From Synanceia verrucosa (taxonomy: Eukaryota; Chordata; Actinopteri; Perciformes; Synanceiidae), in assembly GCA_029721515.1 (NCBI GenBank), contig CM056565.1, positions 1,576,398-1,640,397 of the forward strand: a DNA stretch of 64,000 nucleotides, in the 5' to 3' direction. The position numbers and the translations under genes were made by a program. Position 1 is the stretch's first letter. Each line of letters begins with the position of its first letter. Positions 22,801 through 34,800 of this stretch are shown here, one piece after another. The notes beneath the pieces are model-generated. The model saw nothing but the letters and a program-made list of their open reading frames with translations, was not told the DNA's origin and did no database searches.

Positions 22801-25800
22801 AAATTAAATGAGCAGTACATGTGTTTGCTGTCTGCCCCCTGTATAGCTTGCTAGTATTAGTGAAACAGTGTAGGTATTCCAGTTAGAGTTGATAAGTTAA
22901 AGGGTGACTAGCATCCAGCTGCTCCTGTGGTTTCTGCTTTATGTGCTGAGCTTTATAGATATAGATAAACACCATATTGTGCTGCATTTGTTGTTTTCAG
23001 CTGACACTTGAGCAACAAAACTCTTTCATTATTATACAAACTCTTGGTACCTTGGGGCAATATTGTACTTTTAAGAATATACTGTCATGTAGCCTTTGCT
23101 TTTGGTTGAATTTGGCACTCATTAATTCCTCTGGGCAAGATTTTATTGCATCTGCTGTGGGTCATTTTGTGTGCCCAAGTGCTTTAGTGACCTTAGTATG
23201 AACTTGCAAAACATGGTTATTATTGTCCTTTCACAGGCTGCTAACCCCTGCAGCTTCCAGCTGACCAACTTTTAACACCAAGTGCTGTGCATGCTAGGCA
23301 GGCTGTGCATGAGGCCTCTGTCACTCACACACACCTTCCAGCTCACACTCACTCCTGACCTTGCATGTTTTACAGCAAATAAAGGTGTGAAGCAAAGGTT
23401 TCAGTGTGTCAATGGTAGATCCATGTTATATAGCAGAAGGGCTACACAAGTATCACCAGAACAATAATCACAATTATTTATCACCATTATTCATGCTTTT
23501 TAGGGACAAAATATTTTTGTTGCAATTTCCTTTTTAAACATACAGAGCACTGCTTTCACTTCCATATTGTCAAATGTTACTCTTTTGTTTTGGTGTTGTT
23601 GTCTGCAGCAGACATGAGCAAACTACGTCCAAATTATATTATTAAATTCAGTAATATTATATTTAGGGCTGCCGCATTAATCCATGGCAGCATGAGCGAC
23701 GCTAAGTCTAATTTGAAAAACTGCTTGAAATGTGTAACAACTAAAGATGATTAAAGCAGGTCATGAAGCAGAACTCCATTCAAAAAATCAAGGACACTAA
23801 GAACTCAGTTGTACTTACTGATCAAAATGCTGATAAAATTAGATTAACCGTCTTTTCTGAATCTGTCCAAGCTTCTCCTGTAATTCAGCAAATAAATTAT
23901 GCACACACACACGCACATCTGTGCACATATACACTGACTCCTTCTTTTGGATAAAAACATACAATTATGAGTGCTTGCTCTGATTAAAACTTATCTTGGC
24001 ATTTATAGTTCAAATTATATATTATAGGCTGCATAGAGCTAGTGTCAGGAAGAGGTTATTACGTCACCATCTATTAATATTGTTGTTATTGTTATATTGT
24101 TTAATCCTCTTTTAAGCAGTCCATAGAGCTTGAGCACATCATGTAACTCAAAGGAGCTTCCATTAATGGAGCTGTTTAGTGCCATGACATCAGCTGGTGA
24201 ACCACAGTTTTCTCTGAGCAGCATCATGAGAATTCATTTCAATAAAAGAGCCTGATCTCCTAAGTGGTTGTTCCAAATGATTTTAAGGTTGCTCCTCCAC
24301 GACTTTTGCAGTTGTGACAATATGCCAGCTTTGTCTTTTTCACTCGCACCGAAAAGTTTTCACATTGGCTTCACATCAAAAACTGCCACAGTTTTCCTTT
24401 TTAAACTTAAGTATCAGTCAGATCATGTTCATTTAGTTGTTAGTAGACAAAATAATGATTGATATTCAAGTCATAATGCAGCTCAATAAACCAGTGACCT
24501 GTTGAAGCGGTGCATTAATTACAAACGACACATTTAGGAGGTTATGTTGTTCATTATGTATTCAGTAGAACTTATAACAGATAGGAAATTTCTCCCAAAC
24601 GGTTTCTTAATTCCGTCTTTGACTGTTGCCACCTTTATTTTCTGTACTTCCCCCTTTCTTCTATCTCTTCATTTTCAGTTCACAGTTTGTGTAAGTATCT
24701 GAACCTTTTCTCACTCTGGCTCTGTGTTTGAGAGTATCTCTGTTTGTGGAATGTTGGCAGTAACTTGGCATGCTTCAATATTTTTCATCTTAAGAGGGCA
24801 TCTTCTGTGAGACTTTCCTCAGCTTTGTGAACTTTAATGTTTGTCAATGGCATTCACTCTAGGCCCCCAGCAGCCTGCTCGATGCCCTGGAGCAGCACTT
24901 GGCCTCTTTAGAAGGAAAGAAAGTGAAAGACTCAACAGCAGCCAGCAGGTAGGTCTGCTTCACTCCATCTGGCCCCCTGCCATCCAGGCTCAGAGGCCTT
25001 TTTTACTTCAGCAACCTGATAGTATTGGGCTGATTTCAAGGTTTCAGCATGGAAAATGATAAAATGCACTTTTAAAGCCATTCATTGTCACAATTTGAAC
25101 ATTGTTGCACTTTGACACCATGGACATGGAAAGCATTTTTTTTTTTTTTTGGATTCCCCTGAATTGATTCTTGGGCACTGTTTTCTGTGCGTATCCCCTG
25201 ATTCAGGGCTAGTACCCTCTCCAATGCAGTCTCCTCCCTGGCCAACACTGGCATATCTTTCACCAAAGTGGATGAGCGGGAAAAACAGGCAGCCCTGGAT
25301 GAAGAGCAGTCTCGCCTAAAAGCACTGAAGGTACATTTTCTTCACTCACACATTTCTTTCAGCTCACTTCAGGTCTGCAGGCATTTTACTACACCTGTGA
25401 TTGTAGGACCAGCGTCTGAAAGAGCTCCAGAAGAATCCCCCTGCAGCAACCACAGACACCTCCCCTGTCTTCACGGAGGGGGGGACCATCAACTCAGCCC
25501 CAGCCATTGACCTCTTCTCCACCCCCAGCTCCAACAGGTGAGGAGATAAAAGCTGAATGTCCAGCTGATCATTTAGTTTAGCTTTTAGCTTAAAGTTTGG
25601 TAGATTGGTCCCTATATAGAAACTGTGGCTACTACAGTAGCAGTACTGATAACATTGGATGCAGCACAAAAAAGGTTAAATAAAATTAAAAATGTGGATG
25701 CAAATAACGGCAACATAACACGCTACTGACCGCTGTCACGTTTTACACCAGAACATTTGCTCTGCTTTACATTACTTACTAAATAAGAGTGAAGAAGACA

Positions 25801-28800
25801 TCTTTGGGTTACCTTGCATTGCTCAGGAAAACACATTTGTTTCTAATATCAACCTTAATGTTGAGGCTAATGTTTGGTCAGTGAGTGACTTCACCTTTCA
25901 TGTCCTGTTTTCCTGCTCATTTCCTTCAGCACCTCCAAGGCAGCCAATGAGCTGCTGGACCTGCAGCCAGCTTTCCAGCAGACACTGCCTCTCTCCACCA
26001 CCACCACATGGGGAGGTGAGCACTTGGCTATTTTTCCCAACACTTCAGTCGTCACTGCTGTCACCTTTCAAACACACATACTAGGGACATGCCTATTGCT
26101 TATGAATAATTCTGAAGTTTAAACGTGCCTAAAAGTAGGAAAACACTCAGAACACAGCCAAAATGTATGACAAGAGTTCAACATGATGTGTAAAGGTCAG
26201 TGAAGTGTTAAAACTATATGTAGCTGAAATGAGCATGTCCCCAGGTGTCTGCTCTGGTCGCACGTTAGTAATGTGCGTCATGAACCTCATGGCCGGTGTC
26301 ATATTTTGTGAAACAGAAACACTAATGGGAACAGTGGTCAAAGAAGAATCACGGTTTGCCATCGCTTATAGGCAATCATGAATGTCTTAGTGTGGAACTT
26401 TTATTACCTTCCATCTTCTCTTTCTCTCCAACTAAACACACAGAGCTCAGCCCTTTATTGTCTCTTTTAGGCTAATTGTCCAAAAGTCATAATTTCTTGA
26501 AAGAAGGATGAATGTAATCATTTCCAAATTTCCTAATGTATTTTTCACACTAAATACTCTCCTTCAGTCCATTCTTGTTGATGTCTTTCAAAAATCATAT
26601 TTTCACTGCGTTAGGGTTGGGCCAGTGTCAAACTTTTTTTTTGTAGTTTTTAGGATGTATTCTTCAACAGATATCCTAATTATTCAGCTAGCTGCTTCAT
26701 ACTCACAATCTATGTGTATCTGTATCTCTCGACCACACTCTCACTAACACTAGTCTTGTGTCTTGAGTGTTGTTTGCCTGAAAAACACATGAACTTTATG
26801 GTAACCAATCCTCCTCTTCGCCCTACTTCTCTTCTTCACATTTGGCTCTGTAACACAAACATATATAACCATTATTTAAAGAGTAGTATTAAGTAATAAG
26901 TAGTATTTTAGGGTCGGCAGTATGATTATTCATTTACACCTGAATGCAGCAGAACAGAATTAAAGCTGAGTGAAGGATACAAAACACAAGTACAAGAATT
27001 GGTCAATTTAAAATGTTTTTTTATTCTTTTTCAGTAGATCAGCTTGTGGTTCTGTAAACAGTGTCCTCGTAACTCAGGCAAATGCCAGCAGGTGTGACTA
27101 CCCTGGGAGGTGGAGGACGGATAGTTTAATTTCGGAGTATAATATTGACCTGCACTGTGCCAAGTTGCAGTTGCAACCTTATCTCATATCTCTGGATAAT
27201 GCTGTATGCTTTTCAGTGTCATATCAAAAGGTTTATACATGATGTGGATGACAGCAGTGTCATCCAAACAGGATATGAGTCCCCAAATGAACCCTTGAGT
27301 TTACCCTGACCACATACCTCATCAAGAGCTAGTTTCTTGTTCTTTGGATAATAGCCATGGTGCTGGACTCTGACCATCCTGATAATCAAGGCCCTCAACC
27401 TGTGGATTGTAGTCTGCTCAACACAGTGGAGATAAAGCTGCTCATTCGACCTGAAATTTAGACCAATAAGAGCTGGGGAGTGTGTGATAGTCACCTGTCT
27501 CTGTATCCTGAACACAGTTTTAATCCTCCTCACCTGCATCACTAACATCCCCCTGCCCATCATCTTGCATAACTTCTCCTTTTATATTTTCTCACCCTAC
27601 TCTCCACCATCATTTCGCCATTCTTTCTACTTTTCTTTTTCCCCTCCCCCTCTGCTCACTCAGATCCTTTCACCTCTGCTGCAGAAGCTGTGGAGGAATC
27701 CATTCCAAACTCAAACCCTTTCCTCATACTTCCTGTTGTCGAGGATGTCCACCTGGACACTGGCAGCCTGTCCTCTAGGACACCAAGCCATGAAGTGTTT
27801 GGTGGGATTGTTTGCTGCATCTTCTCTTTTCTCTTCCACTCTAGATTTAATTTGGTTCATTTTAGATTGTGTTGTGCTGCTGTAGCTCGCCTTATTATGA
27901 CTTTTAACATAGAGAATACACAGAAGTATATTTCTTGTGTGGTTTATGGCCACTGCTCACAATATTTCTTGCCGCTGATGTGGCATGCTGCCCTACGCCA
28001 AATATTTGTTTCCTTCCCCAATCGGCCTAAGTTCCTCATGTTTATTTTCTCAGCTCTCAACTCTCTGATTAAGGCTGTATTATCTTTTATTTGCTTTCTT
28101 CCTTTCTGCTTGTATTTCCAGACCAATACACTTTGTTGCAAAATGTCCATCTTTATCAGCAGAATTTTTGTCTCTCCAGATCATTACAATCCCTTTTTTG
28201 ACTCAAACTCTTCCCTGGCATCCGATCTGGATGCTGCTGCCCAGATAGAGGCATTGATCACAGGTAGAGACCATTGGCTAGTGAGATGTTTTGTAACATG
28301 GGTGGATTGTTACTGGGGCTGGGTACCGAACTTTGATACTTTTGTAGCACCGACCAAAAAGCTCAGATTCCATCGGGTATCAAAAAATTAATAATTTTTT
28401 GGTGCCAAATTCCGACACCTAAGTGTCCGTTAACCATGCTCTCAGATGTCACTGGGGACGGGGGGGGGGGGCATGTCCCCTTCAGATTCATAGTGATACC
28501 CATCTCTCCGATCTACTTTTCCAGCAAAAGGCAACAAACACTGCCGCTAAAAATGAAGATTACTGTCACTGTAGCAGCTTTGGGAGCCCGGCATCTGTGT
28601 TTGGTGCGTTCACTTGTATGTGAATGTTGGAATTTCCATGCAGTAAGTCAGAGTTTAAATTAGAACCTCCGTGAAGTCGGATCTCCACCTCAGAAAGTCA
28701 GATTAATCTCACCAACTGGACAGAATTCATGCTATCTGCTACTGGCGTAAACAGTAGCTACATGTTTTGTTCTACTTCTGTAAGGCTGGAAGAGCTGGGA

Positions 28801-31800
28801 GCACTAAACTTTGAGGTTACGATGAACTGAGCTCCAACGTCTGACTTCAAGTGAACATGCCATAAGAGAAACGCTCACTCTCCAGGGTCCTAAAGAGTAA
28901 TGGGTTGCAGCCTGTGTCTGTTGATCATCATCAGACCATTGTCTAAAGCCCAGATTACACCTAAATATCTTATTGAGTCGATAATAATTATAACAATAAT
29001 AATGATATTAGTAATAGTAATAATAATACATTAATATATTGATGATGACCACGATTAAGGCCTAAATTACACAAAATAATTTATGGGGTATCGAAACAAG
29101 TATCGCTCTAGAACCAGTATTGAAACCAGTATTGAAAATTTTAACGATACCCAGCCCTAAATGTGACAGACTCTTGGTGAAGTCGGTGCTGAACTTGCCG
29201 TCTTTGTCGCTCACTGCTTCCTACAGGCCTATGGTTGTGAGGCTGCATTGTTTGGTGGTTAGCCAATAGCTGCGCACTGCCCTCAATCCTTCCCTGTTTT
29301 TAGTATAGCCGTGTGATGAGTGCCGGCTTCCTCTGCTTTTGTTCTGCAAATCCTGACCTCTGTTTTCCCTCTGTGAAAAAGCCATTCCCACAGTTGCTTG
29401 GTTTTCTTGTTGCTTGTTCGCTGCTGTATTTTTTTTTTGTTTTTCCTTCTTCTTTCATATCTTCATAATCTTCTCCCCTCTTCCTCCCTCTTCTCTTCTG
29501 TGTCACTCTGGTTCTTTGGCTGTTTGCTGTTGTTGCCTTGTGTCAGACTCCTTCTGTGGGCCAAGCCCTTACAGCACCACTCCACTCTTCCAGTCTGAGC
29601 CCCCTGCTATAGCTGGTCTATTCAGAGGTAGGTACTCCCTGATGGATCAAGTCCAAACTAATAAACAACCTTACATGAAAAAGTTAAGCAGCAAACCCTC
29701 CCATAATGAAAAACCTGTGATGTGTACACGTTTCAGTTGATTGACCAATCCATTAATTGTTTCAGCTTGAAACAAGTGTTTCCTCTGACAGTGCCCTCAT
29801 TAGACCAAAATCCAATGTTTTTGTATTTTTTTTGTCATTTCTGTCATGTCACCTCTTAAGGTGGACAATGTTAGCCAGCATGTGCTGATCTAGAGAGCAA
29901 ATGTGATGAAACTGTTGCTTTTCATGTGTGTAAAATAGGACAGTGTCCTGACCTACCAACCAGTGTCTAGACACCATCACTGTGTGAGCTTATATGGATG
30001 TAGACAACAAGAGAGGGCAAGGTGGTTACTGTATAGTTGGTACTGTTAGGCTTAATCTGTGGTTTTCACAAAAGAAAAAAGAAAGAAAGACACTGTTAGA
30101 GCTTTAAGAGCTTTATGCTGCTGCCCTTAGGTGTGACTGGTCTGACATCACCTGATGTCTTAGTATAATAAATACAGAACTACATCATTGGTTTTAAGGT
30201 AGAATATCTCTGGTGGAGCAGCACATGGTGATTTCTACTGTATTTCTACTGTTATTGTGTTTGTGGAGCCAGTCACATGAACCACCTTTTCCAGTTAGTT
30301 GGTACTACCTCCTCGAAGGAACAGAGGTGCTGAGGTCAGTATTTTCCTTTTTCCTCAGCAGGGTTTACAGCCTCCCCAACACTCCAGCAGCCCCAGAACT
30401 GTCGAGGCCTTAATGTTGACTTTGACTCAGTATTCGGCAACAACGGCAATGCTAACAACCTGGACTCTGCAGGTAAATATTACTTCTGCTGTCAGCACAC
30501 CTCATGCACTCTATTGTCCCCTGACAGTTCGGGGGGGACAGATGGCATTCACTGGATAATGTTGAGTTGAGAAAATCAAAGTGCTGGGCTTTGATTTGTG
30601 TGTCAGTTTGTGTGGTGTTTGTGGACTATGAATGTTCTGAGCATGTCCCGACAGAGGTGATTACTTTCCATTGTTAACACGCTTAGTCAGAACAGCATCT
30701 GCACATGGTGTATACACAGATATTTACTCAGATATACTTCACTGTTTCATGAGAGCTTACATATTGTGATCATGAAATAGATTTTATACTCTTGCACAGT
30801 ACAATGACAGAGTTAGCCCTTTCATGACTATCCTGGCTCATCTCTCAGTCTTCACGTCCTTCTGCCATGTCATCAGAGTATTTATTTTCAGCATGCCCAG
30901 GTGCTAGAAGCATTGCTGTTTCATTGTATTATGTGTGGCCATTTGAAATAAAAGGATGTCACTTATTGATTGGCTATTGAGCTTTCACAACAGTCACATT
31001 TGACAATATACAGTCGTGGTCAAAAGTCTACATACACTTGTAAAGAACATCATGTCATGGCTCTCTTGAGTTTCCAGTTATTTCTACAACTGTGATTTTT
31101 CTCTGACAGAGTGATTGGAACAGATACTTCTTTGTCACAAAAAACATTCATGAAGTTTGGTTCTTTTATGACTTTATTATGGGTCAACTGAAAATGTGAC
31201 CAAACCTGCCAAATGTTTTTTTCTTGTGACAAAGAAGTATCTGTTCCAATCACTATCAGAGAAAAATCAGATCAGTTGTAGAAATAACTGGAAACTGTTG
31301 TCTTTACAAGTGTATGTAAACTTTTGACTATGACTGTAACTTTGGTTTAGTATATAAGTATCACATACCCAGTCGTTGGAAACATTGGCAGCTTGTAATA
31401 GTCTATATGCTGCATTTTTCTTACCATAATTAAAATTATAGTCATAATTTTAATATCCACAGACACTGGATGGTTATTGAGAACGGTTCCACCCTTTGCT
31501 TGGTTTCACCATCTCACTCATTGTCTGTACATCCTCACTGGTTCTCCGCTGCTCACGGTCTCACATCTTTTTTTTTTTTTTTTTTTTTCTCTTCTTCCTC
31601 GTTCTGCGGTTAAACACTCTCTGGGGCCTTGGCTTTTTGCATGGCATATGCATGACTGGGTGAGTTGACTCCACACACACTCCTCTCACACAGTCTGGTC
31701 TAGATGAGTTTTTATGTGGTGCTTCCTGCCTCATTCATGCTCAGTGTGCTCTCTCTGTCCATGTGTGTGCCCTCCTGTATTTGTTACTGTTATTACCTGT

Positions 31801-34800
31801 CGTATTGTCTTCACCTGTTCTGGGCCCCCCCAACCTCTCACCCTCCCCACCTTGACCTTTCCCCTTGTCCTGCCCCCTTTTGATTAAGATGTTTTAGGTG
31901 GTATCCTCAAACCCACAGTGGCGTCCTCACCCAATCAAGCCATGACCCTTAATGGCCAACAGCCACACAAACTGGTTTCCAATGACCTGGACTCGTCACT
32001 GGCCAATCTTGTGGGAAGTAAGTTACAAAGTTTTTTTTCCACGACCATGAATACAAATATTTAATAAATAGATTAATAGATGAGGTGAAAAGAGAATGAT
32101 CATAAATGTATAAATGTGTAAACACAATTATTAAATGTGTAAAAGGTGAATAATGTGCTTAAACTGTGAAGAGTAGAGGCATGCCTTGTGTAAATTAGGT
32201 GTGTTTTTTTTTTTTATTTTATGTGACTGAGCATTCTTTGCGTTACTTCTGTTCACTTTAGATCTGGGAATTGGCAACGGCACAGCCAAGAAGTAAGTGC
32301 ACTCAGGTCATGTTTGATTTTGTTCCCTGGCAATGCACACTGAACATGGGTAACATTTTAGTCTGTCTGTAGCGATCTTCACTGGAGCCAGCCTGGTGAG
32401 AAGAAGCTGACTGGAGGAACCAACTGGCAACCCAAGACAGCTCCTTCTACCACCTGGAACCCTGTAGCCATGGTAGGCTCCACCTGTCAGCCAGTAGACA
32501 TGGCAAAGGCAGACCAGCTGCTACCATTCTGAGTGGCCTACTATTTATTTTAGTATTATTAATATTTTTATTGGAAAAATATGGCACATTGTAGGGAAAA
32601 TCTACAGCAATGAGAGCCACAGGGCACCAAAATTTGAAGAAATTGGCTAAAAGACTAGGCCAGTATCTTTAAGCAGGTCAAAAATAGCACCTGTGTATTA
32701 GTAAATATAGTCATATTTATTGTTAATAAGATGAATCCAAAACAAACAGGGACAACTTATAGCTTTTTTCTGAAAATGACCCCTATTTTCACCGCAGGAC
32801 CTACAAGTTAGTACTGTTGAAGTTGATGCGTTAACACAATTAATCCATGTGAACTTGAAACTATGAAAAGAACGTCTTTTTCTCTTTTCGTCCATTTCAT
32901 GTTACAAATTAATAGTTTAACGATGCTCTTTGGTGGATTATTGTTTGCTGAATAGCAGAAGCTTGGACACATTCAGAAAAGATGGTTAATCAAATTTTAT
33001 CAGCATATTTGAGCATTAGTTATAACTGCTTTGTTAGTTTCTGTGATTTTTTTTTTTTTTTTTTTGAATGTTGAATGAGTTCTGCTTCATGACCTGCCAG
33101 CACATCTCTGGCAACGCATTTCCAGTTTGTCCAAGTAGAGTTACTGTCATGAAACATGTAAGAACTCTGAGTAATCACGTTGACGTGCTATCGACAGCCC
33201 TACTTTTATATGTTGTTGTCAAAGTCCCCCCCCCACTTTGCCTCGTCACTATGCACCAATCCCGCCACCAATCCATCAGTCATTAAAGAGCCTCATCATG
33301 TCATTACTGACTATCTGAGGAGCTGGGTGAGCTCCCTGAAACAAACCAAACATTGTCAACAAGCAGGAATAGTGAAGGAGAAGTCTGAGTGCAGTGAAAC
33401 AAGCCCAGTCTGTGATGAAAGCACCAGCTCTGGCAGCAGCTTCATGTCTGACTCGCTTGTGCCTGAATAGTTAATGAAATGTATCCTTCCCAAGAGAGCT
33501 GTGCGTTAGACAAATCTGGGTTTGTTATCACTGCAGGGGCTGTTGGAAGAAGAGAGGGTCTTTACTTTTTTTCTCTCTAATCTCTTTCCACATGGAGCAC
33601 CTGCCAGTAACCAACTTCTACCCCCAGGACTCTCGTCGCTCTCCTTTCTGCTTCGCTTTACTTCTGTGTGTCACTCTGAAAAGCCCTTCAAGTCTTTCAC
33701 TGGGGTTTGACAGATTTTCAGGAGAACGTTTCAGTGTCTTGTGGCTATTCAGTGAGTGGGCAAAAATGGGCAAAAACGCTGGAACAAGGTACTTTCTGTT
33801 TTATGTAACGGACTGGCATTCAAAGAGTTACTAAAATCACTAACTTCCTGTGAACACTGCTCTGTGACTTTTGACCTGTCTGAACCCACAGTATATTTTA
33901 GTAAGCTCACCCCAGAGAACATGATGCTCTATTTCAGAGAACGCTGATGGCCCAGTGAGCATTAAGGAGTTCACTGATACAGCATGCAGATGTTTATGGC
34001 CTCAGTGAATGGATTCCCTTTATTTTGTGCCTTTAGAAGTTGACCCTGTGAATTCCTTCTTTTTTCATCCACTGGCTGCTCCTCCATATCCTTGTGACAT
34101 TTCTTGTTTGTTTAAGCACAGCCCTTCATCACATGGGTTTATCATTCAACGTTGGGGAGCTTTTTTTCCACTCTGTTTGCATCCTGTGTGCTGTATATAC
34201 AGACTGTACAGCCTTTAAATGAGACTTCCATAGTGAGGAGTATATTAGTATGGTGTGATCCCAGTCCAGAAAATGAGCTCTTGTAAAGAGCAGGAAACCT
34301 GTGAACAGCTGTGAGTCATGTCTTCAAGTTAATTGTTGGCTGTTGAGTTATTGTACAACCCTGCAATAATCTGGTTATTTCTTCGATCATGCTTCAGTGC
34401 AAAGGGTGTACAGGTGTTTGTTTGATTTATGTTATCTATTGTAAAGCGCAAGTAATGAAAGTAGATGAGTCGGTTGAATACTTTGATTTGATTTATAGCA
34501 TTTTGACTCCAGGCCGCACATCAATATCATCTGGAGGGTTTATTCATTTTCTATCTACTGTAAATCCTCATCAAGGCTGAATCCTGCTGCTTTTTTCCCC
34601 TCACGCTCTGCACTGTATCACCTACTTCTTTCTCTCCCACTCAAGCTGCATTCTTGATTTACTGTGTTAGCTGTGCAGCATACGGGACACTGAGCTCTGA
34701 GTGAAGCAGTGAAAAGTCTGAACAAGGTCTGCTTTGTCATGTGACTGCTCTCTGGTGAGAAGATGAGTCCTCCTGCTGAGGTGGTGAAGAAGTGGGGCCT

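Noticed and set aside
27219..27563. Minus-strand 114-codon frame in picalm intron 12
   Set aside because: No family motif was recognised and the composition resembles non-coding sequence; I could not assign it to a repeat family.
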